Positions 1 to 6,120 of a DNA stretch of 10,465 nucleotides are shown one piece after another. Within the stretch, counting starts at the first letter, position 1. Every line of letters starts with the position of its first letter. Position numbers and translations under genes: made by a program. Under the pieces are notes generated by a model that searched no databases, was not told where the DNA came from, and saw only the letters and a program-made list of their open reading frames with translations. Origin of the DNA: Candidatus Methanofilum arcanum (GTDB lineage: Archaea; Halobacteriota; Methanomicrobia; Methanomicrobiales; Methanospirillaceae); assembly GCA_031285085.1 (NCBI GenBank), contig JAITWW010000086.1, forward strand, positions 1-10,465. Reading direction: 5' to 3'.

Positions 1-60
1 ATTTGCATAAGCCATGTACCACAGAAAGGGTTTTTACAATTGTGAGAGTACACCATATGT

Positions 61-903
61 ATGGAGAAGCAACTTCTGAGCCCGCTAAATGATTACGTCT
101 TTAAACGGATTTTTGGAGATGAAGCCAATAAGCAGGTTTTGATCTCTCTACTCAGTGCCATTTTACTGATAAAAATTAGGGATGTTTCGTTTCTTCTTCA
201 GGAAATTCCTCGGAAAAGTGAGGATTTAAAGACAGCAATTCTGGATATTACTGCAAAGCTTGATGATGGAACCCGCATTGACATTGAGATGCAGGTTCTT
301 TTTCATAAGGAATACATTGATCGCATTCTCTACTACTGGGCTGATTTTTTTGTATTTCAGCCTTTAAGAGGAAAAAAACACTATGCGCTGAAAAAAACGA
401 TCTCAATAACGATTTTAGAGGATACTGATCGTTTCTTTCCCCATGCTCACTCTTCTTATAAACTCATGGAGTGTCATGGAGAACCACTGCATATTCTAAC
501 TGATAAAGAAGAATTTCACTTTATCGATATTGGGCGCATCGAAGAAATTACGATAGTCGAGTCGAATGAGAAGCTTGCTAACTGGATGAAATTTTTCAAA
601 AGCAAAACGAGGGAAGAGATGAAAACACTGGCAAAACAGGATGCATGTATAGGTAGAGCAGTCAGCAGATTGGAACACATGAGCTTGGATGAGAACGAAG
701 TATATGAGGCCCAGCAACGAGAAAAGTTCCTATGGGATCTGGAAGTCAGGGAGGGACTAGCAGAAGAAAGAGGAGAGAAAAGAGGAATTAAGATAGGGGA
801 GAAGAGAGGGTTAATCGAAGCTGCCAAAAAACTGATATCCAGTGGAATGGACACAAAAACAGCCTGTGAGATGATGGGAATATCTGAATCAGATCTCATG
901 TAA
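61..903 (+). CDS. Rpn family / PD-(D/E)XK nuclease family putative transposase
   Basis: This 280-residue protein resembles the Rpn (recombination-promoting nuclease) / PD-(D/E)XK 'transposase' family, known to be DNA nucleases linked to RecA-independent recombination. It opens with the typical N-terminus, a short lead into NDYVFKRIFGDEANKQVLISLL (about residues 10-31). The nuclease core follows at residues 59-78, with Asp62 in LDI and Glu76-x-Gln78 in IEMQ, the ExQ variant usual for this family. The C-terminus (about 215-280) is a charged helix with repeated ERGEKRG-like units and a small helix-turn-helix-like end, also typical. Length is near normal, so it looks intact. I see no inverted repeats or target duplication around it, so it is not a demonstrable insertion sequence. 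The ATG at 61 lacks a good ribosome site; a T-rich element near 31-37 could be a TATA box for a nearly leaderless message. Confidence 0.85.
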   Translation: MEKQLLSPLNDYVFKRIFGDEANKQVLISLLSAILLIKIRDVSFLLQEIPRKSEDLKTAILDITAKLDDGTRIDIEMQVLFHKEYIDRILYYWADFFVFQPLRGKKHYALKKTISITILEDTDRFFPHAHSSYKLMECHGEPLHILTDKEEFHFIDIGRIEEITIVESNEKLANWMKFFKSKTREEMKTLAKQDACIGRAVSRLEHMSLDENEVYEAQQREKFLWDLEVREGLAEERGEKRGIKIGEKRGLIEAAKKLISSGMDTKTACEMMGISESDLM

Positions 904-994
904 ATTGCCTATTTTCCAGTATCCAGTTAGGTGCTGGTGGGTGGGTGAACAGTTACAAAAGAAAAACAATGAAGAGTACAAAGTAAGAATCTCA

Positions 995-1002
995 TTTATA
1001 AG
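995..1002 (+). promoter_or_regulatory. TATA box of the sufC-like gene
   Basis: TTTATAAG lies about 43 nt upstream of the ATG at 1041. An archaeal start site roughly 26 nt downstream would give a leader of about 16 nt, just enough to hold the GAGGGA ribosome site at 1031-1036. Assigned by motif and spacing only. Confidence 0.45.
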
Positions 1003-1040
1003 AGAGAGTTACGTTTACATATACAAATAAGAGGGAACTC

Positions 1041-1775
1041 ATGCTTACGATTAAAGATCTGCACGTAGAAGTTGAAGGGAAAGAGATATTGCATGGAATT
1101 AATCTGACAATCGAACAGGGAGAGACGCACGTACTCATGGGGCCCAATGGTTCGGGAAAATCTACCCTTCTTATGACTTTGATGGGATTTGACGCATATG
1201 TCATAACACAAGGATCAATTCATTTTCATGGTGTAAATATTACAAAAGCACCAGTGAATGAGCGGGCAAAGCTTGGCCTTGGTCTGATGTTTCAACGTCC
1301 ACCAACGATATCAGGACTCAAATTAGGCAAACTATTAGATACCATTGGATCAGATGATGAAGCAATAACAGAAGAGATCATTAAAAAAGCCTCTCAATAT
1401 ATGCAGATGAACGATTTCATGGAAAGGGATCTCAATAAAGGTTTTTCAGGAGGGGAGATTAAGCGCAGCGAAATTCTTCAGATGATGATTCAACACCCAT
1501 CACTGGTGTTACTTGACGAGCCAGAAAGTGGAGTAGATATTGAAAACATCCACTTGATGGGAGAAGCAATTGCATTTCTTCTACAAAAGAAACTTCCCTT
1601 TCCAAAACGTACCACAAGTGGTCTTATCATAACGCACACAGGCTATATCCTTGATTACCTTGATGCAGACCAAGGTCATGTCATGATAAATGGTGAATTT
1701 AAATGTCATGGGAATCCGAGAGAGATATTAAAGCTCGTAAAAGAAAAAGGATATAATGAGTGTCTGCGCTGCTGA
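1041..1775 (+). CDS. sufC: SufC-type Fe-S cluster assembly ABC ATPase
   Basis: This soluble ABC ATPase of 244 residues closely follows the SufC pattern: an opening MLTIKDLHVEVEGKEIL, Walker A GPNGSGKST at 34-42, Q-loop Gln85, signature FSGGE at 135-139, Walker B with LLDEPESGVD at 157-166, and H-loop His199 in ITHTGYILDYL. SufC energises the SufB(D) scaffold on which Fe-S clusters are built, and archaea use a SufBC (SmsCB) form of it. The DEPESGVD Walker B is, from memory, typical of the archaeal subgroup. The ATG at 1041 follows GAGGGA by 4 nt. The protein ends in CLRC, whose cysteines could be incidental. No sufB or sufD lies on either side: a nuclease gene is upstream and transcription factor S is downstream, so its partner must be elsewhere or absent. 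Another ABC ATPase role is possible but the sequence favours SufC. Confidence 0.88.
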   Translation: MLTIKDLHVEVEGKEILHGINLTIEQGETHVLMGPNGSGKSTLLMTLMGFDAYVITQGSIHFHGVNITKAPVNERAKLGLGLMFQRPPTISGLKLGKLLDTIGSDDEAITEEIIKKASQYMQMNDFMERDLNKGFSGGEIKRSEILQMMIQHPSLVLLDEPESGVDIENIHLMGEAIAFLLQKKLPFPKRTTSGLIITHTGYILDYLDADQGHVMINGEFKCHGNPREILKLVKEKGYNECLRC

Positions 1776-1848
1776 TGCACAGAAGGAACGACTTTCATTA
1801 TACTTCCAATGCCATCCTTTTTATCATCAGGACAGAAACATCTATTAA
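1756..1848 (+). CDS. 30-codon ORF bridging sufC and transcription factor S (doubtful)
   Basis: An ATG at 1756 opens 30 codons (MSVCAADAQKERLSL to QDRNIY) ending in TAA at 1846-1848. It overlaps the last 20 nt of the sufC-like gene in another frame and stops one nucleotide before the ATG of transcription factor S at 1850. AAGGAT five nucleotides or so upstream could act as a ribosome site. No homology is recognised. It may be chance, a translational coupling device, or the remnant of a gene (sufB would normally stand here). Confidence 0.25.
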   Translation: MSVCAADAQKERLSLYFQCHPFYHQDRNIY

Positions 1849-1849
1849 C

Positions 1850-2161
1850 ATGTTCTGTGAGAAATGTGGCAAATTACTAAAAAATCAAAATGGGGTATTT
1901 GTATGCGCTATCTGTGGTGCGGAAAAAAATGATCCACTCGCATCTAACCTCATAAAAACAGATAAACGAGTTGAACGGGAACTCATTATTGTTGAAGACG
2001 TCGAACAAATAAAAACATTGCCAACAATTACTGTTCGATGTCCGACTTGCCATCATAATGAAGCTTTTTGGTGGTTACGCCAGCTTCGTTCGGCAGATGA
2101 AAGTGAGGTTCGATTTTTCCGTTGTACAAAGTGTAGCCACACGTGGCGTGAATATGATTAA
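1850..2161 (+). CDS. tfs: Transcription factor S (TFS), archaeal TFIIS-like cleavage factor
   Basis: TFS stimulates RNA cleavage by stalled archaeal RNA polymerase, allowing backtracked complexes to resume. The protein is 103 residues, about the family's usual size. It has an N-terminal zinc ribbon (Cys3, Cys6, Cys19, Cys22) of RpoM/Rpb9 type, a short linker, and a C-terminal TFIIS zinc ribbon (Cys64, Cys67, Cys92, Cys95). Between the last pairs sits the hallmark RQLRSADESE loop, where Asp83-Glu84 are the acidic tip residues that enter the polymerase active site; it ends in TWREYD as the family does. The reading frame stays open upstream to a GTG at 1760, but homology begins at MFCEKCG, so the ATG at 1850 is chosen. 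An ATTATAC element at 1797-1803 could supply its own promoter; otherwise it is read from the sufC promoter. It converges on trkA. Confidence 0.93.
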   Translation: MFCEKCGKLLKNQNGVFVCAICGAEKNDPLASNLIKTDKRVERELIIVEDVEQIKTLPTITVRCPTCHHNEAFWWLRQLRSADESEVRFFRCTKCSHTWREYD

Positions 2162-2197
2162 TTCCAGATCAGATTAAAATATAAATTTTGTGAACAA

Positions 2198-2854
2198 TTA
2201 AGAGAAAGAATCATTTAATTGTTTTAGTACGCTATTTGCTGCAGATTGTTTTGCAAAGAAAGTTACTTTATCACCTGGACGGAATCGAACAGATCCATTT
2301 GGTATGATGAGTTCCCCTCCTCCTCGTCGAATGGAAATACACACAAAATCACGGACAGAAAGTGTCTTTAATTCCTGATCTACCATTTTACACTCGGGTT
2401 CCACGTCGATATCTATAATAATTCCTCCAGGTATCTCTACCGCCTTTTTTAAATCCGGGTTAGACGCCCACAAATAAAGCCTGGCTGCAACAAGCTCATC
2501 AGGATTTTCATTGATCGTAACACCAACAGATGCAAACAATTCATAATGCTCTCTTTGATTCACAATGGAGATAACATGAGCAACATGGAGCTTCTTTGCG
2601 AGCCAGCAGGTCATGAGATTTACCGCATCATCACTTGTTGTGGCAATAAGAACATCTGCCTTGTCAATGCCTGCCTCATAAAGAATATGTTCACTCGTTG
2701 CATTTCCAAAAATAACAAACACATCATGTTCTTCAAGGATCTCATTGCATCGAGCCTCATTCTTATCGATGACCACCACACTATTACCACGCTCTGTAGC
2801 GTACGCAACAAGGCTTCGGCCAATGCCTCCAAGCCCTACGATAATCATGTACAT
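2198..2854 (-). CDS. trkA: TrkA family NAD(H)-binding potassium transport regulator
   Basis: This 218-residue protein has the two-domain build of TrkA/KTN-RCK regulators, which bind NAD(H) and gate a membrane K+ transporter from the cytoplasmic side. The N-terminal Rossmann domain begins at residue 4 with IIVGLGGIG (GxGxxG at 7-12), and Asp30 at the end of the second strand is the usual ribose ligand. FGNAT and the DAVNLM region follow as expected. The TrkA_C domain spans about residues 140-210 and includes the typical PNGSVRFRPGDKVTFF stretch. The ATG at 2854 matches the family's usual N-terminus; Met3 (ATG at 2848) is an alternative. No TrkH/TrkG or channel gene is in the window, so the partner is unknown. 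It is divergent from rnhB across 57 bp and probably shares that promoter region. Confidence 0.92.
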   Translation of the reverse strand: MYMIIVGLGGIGRSLVAYATERGNSVVVIDKNEARCNEILEEHDVFVIFGNATSEHILYEAGIDKADVLIATTSDDAVNLMTCWLAKKLHVAHVISIVNQREHYELFASVGVTINENPDELVAARLYLWASNPDLKKAVEIPGGIIIDIDVEPECKMVDQELKTLSVRDFVCISIRRGGGELIIPNGSVRFRPGDKVTFFAKQSAANSVLKQLNDSFS

Positions 2855-2878
2855 ACCTAGGGGGTCATCATGATGGTT

Positions 2879-2886
2879 CTTATATG
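2879..2886. promoter_or_regulatory. Shared TATA-like element between trkA and rnhB
   Basis: CTTATATG on the plus strand reads CATATAAG on the minus strand, so it can serve as a TATA box either way. Its centre (about 2883) is 29 nt from the trkA ATG at 2854 and 29 nt from the rnhB ATG at 2912. Both genes would be leaderless or nearly so, consistent with the lack of good ribosome sites. Inferred from motif and spacing. Confidence 0.5.
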
Positions 2887-2911
2887 TTGCGGCATAACTT
2901 TGTTCTGCACC

Positions 2912-3610
2912 ATGGTTATAGGAGTGGATGAAGCGGGAAAGGGACCAGTGTTAGGACCAATGGTTATTTCGGCAATAGCCTGTGAAAACGAGGATGAACT
3001 GAGAGAAATAGGTGTTCGTGACTCAAAAGCACTCACTCCAAAGAAGCGCAAGGAAATATATAATATCCTTACCACAAAGTTTCCATATTACAGTGTTGTT
3101 ATTACTGCGTCAGAGATAGATGCTCTTCGGGAAACGATGTCAATGAATGTTATCACTGCAAAGTCTCATGCAATGGCAATAAAACAAGTAGCAGCCATGA
3201 CATCAGATACCATTTCAAAAAACATATGTGTAGATGCATGTGATGTCAACGAAAAACGGTATGGAACAATTATCTCTGGATATATTGGTTCGTCATATAC
3301 CGTTGTAGCGCGGCACCGAGCAGATAGTTTGTATCCAGTAGTTGCAGCAGCATCTATTATTGCAAAAGTGACACGAGATACTATAATTGAGGATATAAAG
3401 AGAGAACTATATGATGAATGGGGTAATATTGGGAGTGGATATCCATCAGATCCAAAAACTGTTACATTTTTGAAGAACTATATCGAGATGCGACACAAAG
3501 CCCCATATATTGCTCGCAGCAGTTGGGCAACGGTGAAAAACATGCTTGCATCTCAGTCAGCAACTGATAAAGTATCAGTGCCATCTACCCAGAAACAGCT
3601 TTTCGAATAA
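2912..3610 (+). CDS. rnhB: Ribonuclease HII
   Basis: RNase HII nicks RNA in RNA/DNA hybrids and at single ribonucleotides embedded in DNA. The protein begins MVIGVDEAGKGPVLGPMVI, where Asp6 and Glu7 are the first catalytic pair; Asp108 (ICVDACDV) and Asp138 (HRADSLYPVVAAASIIAK) complete the DEDD metal site. The length of 232 residues is normal for archaea. The frame is open to an ATG at 2870, but those extra 14 residues are not part of the family, and the TATA-like element at 2879-2886 would put the transcript start near 2910, so the ATG at 2912 is preferred. The C-terminus ends in TQKQLFE, which resembles a shortened PCNA-binding motif. It is followed at once by a mini-ORF and then the protease gene, suggesting one transcript. 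Confidence 0.95.
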   Translation: MVIGVDEAGKGPVLGPMVISAIACENEDELREIGVRDSKALTPKKRKEIYNILTTKFPYYSVVITASEIDALRETMSMNVITAKSHAMAIKQVAAMTSDTISKNICVDACDVNEKRYGTIISGYIGSSYTVVARHRADSLYPVVAAASIIAKVTRDTIIEDIKRELYDEWGNIGSGYPSDPKTVTFLKNYIEMRHKAPYIARSSWATVKNMLASQSATDKVSVPSTQKQLFE

Positions 3611-3643
3611 ATGAGAAAACCGTTATCAAAAAATATTATATGA
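3611..3643 (+). CDS. 10-codon mini-ORF linking rnhB to the protease gene (doubtful)
   Basis: The rnhB stop TAA (3608-3610) is followed directly by ATG at 3611, which opens MRKPLSKNII and ends with TGA at 3641-3643. That stop overlaps the protease start in an ATGA arrangement. No ribosome site precedes either start, so reinitiation through this ORF is a possible route of coupling. It may equally be chance. Confidence 0.2.
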   Translation: MRKPLSKNII

Positions 3644-4944
3644 CATTAATCTTGATACAGTTCATAATTGCACTAATCTTTACATATATAATCATCAGTG
3701 TTATCATCAAAAGCAGGGGTTTATTTCCAGATCACATTGTCTTTTACGGGCCTATAATGGGGATTAAAACAGATAATGTTGGATTTTTTGACATTTTCCA
3801 GCGCTTTTCACGAGGACTTCGTGCATATGGAACTCTTGGAGTCGTGATAACCATTTTTGTATCTATTGGAATGGTTGCAATGCTCATTGCATCTCTTGAT
3901 ATGTTGTTTGCTATGCAACCAGGGCCAACCGACCTTCACAAGCCTCAAAACTTTCTTCTTATACCAGGGGTCAATGAGTTTGTTCCATCTACATTTGCTG
4001 TCTGGTTTGCATTTGTTCTTACCCTTATCGTACATGAGTTTGGCCACGCAATTCTGTGTAGAGTTGAGAGGATAAAAGTCTCATCTATGGGCTTACTTTT
4101 ACTTGTTATCCCTATTGGAGCATTTGTAGAACCTGATGAAAAAGAGGTTAAGGATGCATTACCTGGTGCGAGACTCCGAATGTATGGAGCTGGAATTGCA
4201 AATAATATTGTGATTGGACTCCTTTGTTTTTGGTTGTTAACGCTGTGCATTGGGTTTGCAACACCAACAAATGAGGCAGTGGTGTCTGGGGTATATCTTG
4301 GGTATCCTGCAGAAAGTGCAGGCATACAAACGCCATCAACTATTCTCTCAATAAATGGAGAAAAAACACCAACATCAGATGTAGTAGGTGAAGTATTAGA
4401 AAAAACAAAACCAGGTGAAACAATAACACTCAGCGTGCAAACTCCAGATGGAATAATTCATGATTCTGTATTGACACTTGCAGCATGGCCTGATGAGTTA
4501 GGATCGGATGTAGAATCAGGATTCATGGGAGTGTACTATCACAATGGAGAGACCGTAATCCAAAGCATACAAAATCTATTCTCTCCAATGGGGGTTTTAT
4601 ATCTTCTTGTACTTCCATTTCTTCAAGATTTTCAATCTGAAGAGATTCGTATTGTAGGGTTTGAAGGTCCAAATCTTGCATATTATGAAGCACCATTCCC
4701 AGGGTTTTGGCAGATTATTCATATTTTCTTTTGGGCTGGATTTATCAACCTTGCTGTTGGATTATTCAATGCTCTGCCTATGGCTCCTCTCGATGGAGGA
4801 TTAATATTTCGTGATGGAATTGAAAAATTCCTCTCATATTTTGGTAAAGAACGATATGCATCAGGACTGTATAGTGCTGTGACAAGTACCGTTCTTTTCA
4901 TGCTGCTTGCAACATTTTTCCTTCCTTATCTCTTTCATATATAA
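3640..4944 (+). CDS. Site-2 protease family (M50) intramembrane metalloprotease with PDZ-like domain
   Basis: This 434-residue polytopic membrane protein belongs to the M50/S2P family, which cut membrane-embedded substrates such as anti-sigma factors or signalling proteins; the archaeal substrates are mostly unknown. The zinc motif HEFGH is at His132-His136 inside a hydrophobic segment, and the second zinc-ligand motif, here NALPMAPLDGG with Asp385, is in another segment near the C-terminus. Probable membrane segments are near residues 3-23, 66-90, 116-140, 146-165, 183-207, 308-330, 355-385 and 408-432. A PDZ-like domain (about 214-285, with GYPAESAGIQ and ILSINGEKTPT) lies between them, as in RseP-like proteins. 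No alternative in-frame start exists upstream; the ATG at 3640 has no ribosome site and overlaps the stop of a mini-ORF, so translation is probably coupled to rnhB. Confidence 0.92.
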   Translation: MTLILIQFIIALIFTYIIISVIIKSRGLFPDHIVFYGPIMGIKTDNVGFFDIFQRFSRGLRAYGTLGVVITIFVSIGMVAMLIASLDMLFAMQPGPTDLHKPQNFLLIPGVNEFVPSTFAVWFAFVLTLIVHEFGHAILCRVERIKVSSMGLLLLVIPIGAFVEPDEKEVKDALPGARLRMYGAGIANNIVIGLLCFWLLTLCIGFATPTNEAVVSGVYLGYPAESAGIQTPSTILSINGEKTPTSDVVGEVLEKTKPGETITLSVQTPDGIIHDSVLTLAAWPDELGSDVESGFMGVYYHNGETVIQSIQNLFSPMGVLYLLVLPFLQDFQSEEIRIVGFEGPNLAYYEAPFPGFWQIIHIFFWAGFINLAVGLFNALPMAPLDGGLIFRDGIEKFLSYFGKERYASGLYSAVTSTVLFMLLATFFLPYLFHI

Positions 4945-4971
4945 GAATTGAGATTGGTAAAATGTTCACGA

Positions 4972-4979
4972 TTTTTTTT
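4972..4979 (+). terminator. T8 terminator after the protease gene
   Basis: A run of eight T begins 28 nt after the protease stop codon. Archaeal termination commonly uses such T-tracts without a hairpin. A 10-bp direct repeat, TCATATATAA, flanks it at 4935-4944 and 4981-4990. Confidence 0.5.
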
Positions 4980-5136
4980 CTCATATATAAAATGATGAGA
5001 AGGAAATTATCTAATATGAAATTAGTACTAACATTATTCAATTATAATTAGGCTTACTCTTGCTCGTAAATTTAGATAAAAAGCCAGATATGTTGATATT
5101 TCAAAAACTTTAAGTACCCACCTATCAAATGAGTTA

Positions 5137-5336
5137 ATGTGCACGGGATACATTTTAGTGGGTCTGGCTGTGCACTGTATGACCAATTTCATAAAGTTCC
5201 AAACAGATTTTTTATAACATTAAAACTCTGTTTGATGGGGGTTTAATAGGTCGCCATGGAGTTGTCTATGGCGCTATTGTATGCGTCTAAAAGGTTTCGT
5301 GACCTTTATGGGCGCTTATTTTGATAATATTTTTTA
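5137..5336 (+). ncRNA. Candidate structured small RNA in a convergent intergenic region
   Basis: The 405 bp between the converging protease and tfuA genes (4945-5349) has no convincing gene, but its second half holds successive inverted repeats. These are GTGCAC (5139-5144) with GTGCAC (5170-5175); AAACAGA (5201-5207) with TCTGTTT (5227-5233); CGCCAT (5252-5257) with ATGGCG (5268-5273); and AAAGGT (5290-5295) with ACCTTT (5302-5307), the last inside an outer stem of 5283-5287 with 5311-5315. A TATA-like CTTTAAGTA (5108-5116) lies about 26 nt before the first stem, and a T-run (about 5331-5336) follows the last. Together this looks like a small transcription unit of about 200 nt on the plus strand, but no known RNA family is recognised. 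A 22-codon ORF from 5256 (MELSMALLYASKRF to YGRLF) overlaps it and is an alternative reading. Confidence 0.25.
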
Positions 5337-5349
5337 ACTTCTCACTTTT

Positions 5350-6120
5350 TTATGACGATGTTTCGTGAATACCATTCTCACGAATATACGTTAAAAGAGC
5401 AATGGCATCTTCACGTTTCTGATCTACAGCATGAGTTTGGCACAGGTTGCAAAGCTCAGCTACTCTGATCATGGGAATAGGTTCGTATGCAGAAGTACCG
5501 TCCTGCGAAACGAGGTGATCAGAGGGGGAAGAATGAATAAGGTCCTCAAAGAGTTGATCCCATGTGCGCTCTGGGTAATATCGCTTTTTTGCAGTTTCAA
5601 AGAGAATATCATGCTCATATGAAGATATGAGTTCTTCAGAACGCATTTTCATGAGCGTGAGGCGAATGTGCACAAGTGGTTCAGAAAGAGCGATGTAATG
5701 TACAGGATCACAGACCAGAGCAACTTCGTCATCTGATTCCACAATGCCAGAGCGGTAGAGATGGAAAATCTTACCAATACCTTTCATTCCAAGAGATTCA
5801 AGCTCAAATGCTCGAAGAGCTCCCATACTGGATGAACCTATGACAAAGACACCAGATCGAAGTGCTGAGAGAATCTCTCGATGCCCAACTGCCGCTGTTT
5901 CCAAAAAAAGTCCGTCAATGATGCCGATGGTCTTTTTGGAGAGGGGAGGTGAAGAAGTATCAGAGTGAAGGGGAAAGAGTTGTCCTGAGAGTAAAGCAGT
6001 CAGATCTCCTCGTTGAATAGGAGGAAGATATGCAACGCGACAGTGAACAGAAGAAGAGAGTATCTTCTCTGCTTCACATTGTTGCAGGCTTGGACCCAGG
6101 AAGATAACGATGTCGTGCAT
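5350..6120 (-). CDS. tfuA: TfuA-like protein, partner of YcaO in thioamide formation
   Basis: TfuA proteins work with YcaO enzymes; in methanogens the pair is known to install the thioglycine in the McrA subunit of methyl-coenzyme M reductase, with TfuA thought to help deliver sulfur. The 256-residue product shows family landmarks: an opening HDIVIFLGPSLQQCEAEKIL, the YLPPIQRGDL motif at 31-40, IIDGLFLE (67-74), HREIL (80-84), and the SSSMGALRAFEL block at 96-107. The C-terminal third is variable and helical. The frame is open to 6204, but the family begins at MHDIVIF, and GAGGTG (6131-6126) lies 5 nt before this ATG, so 6120 is the start. It overlaps the last 47 nt of ycaO, implying translational coupling. 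Confidence 0.88.
   Translation of the reverse strand: MHDIVIFLGPSLQQCEAEKILSSSVHCRVAYLPPIQRGDLTALLSGQLFPLHSDTSSPPLSKKTIGIIDGLFLETAAVGHREILSALRSGVFVIGSSSMGALRAFELESLGMKGIGKIFHLYRSGIVESDDEVALVCDPVHYIALSEPLVHIRLTLMKMRSEELISSYEHDILFETAKKRYYPERTWDQLFEDLIHSSPSDHLVSQDGTSAYEPIPMIRVAELCNLCQTHAVDQKREDAIALLTYIRENGIHETSS

Noticed and set aside
1..1040. Rpn-type gene as a complete insertion sequence
   Set aside because: No terminal inverted repeats or target-site duplication are visible around 61-903, and this family is usually found as solitary genes.
1760..1849. N-terminal extension of transcription factor S to the GTG at 1760
   Set aside because: TFS proteins begin at the first zinc ribbon; 103 residues from 1850 is the normal size and the extension has no family character.
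2870..2911. Longer rnhB start at the ATG of 2870
   Set aside because: The extra 14 residues lie before the universal V-I-G-V-D-E-A-G start of RNase HII and would place the start codon upstream of, and including, the TATA-like element.
5016..5051. 11-codon ORF MKLVLTLFNYN after the T8 terminator, with a TATA-like repeat upstream
   Set aside because: Too short, AT-rich and without a properly spaced ribosome site; expected by chance.
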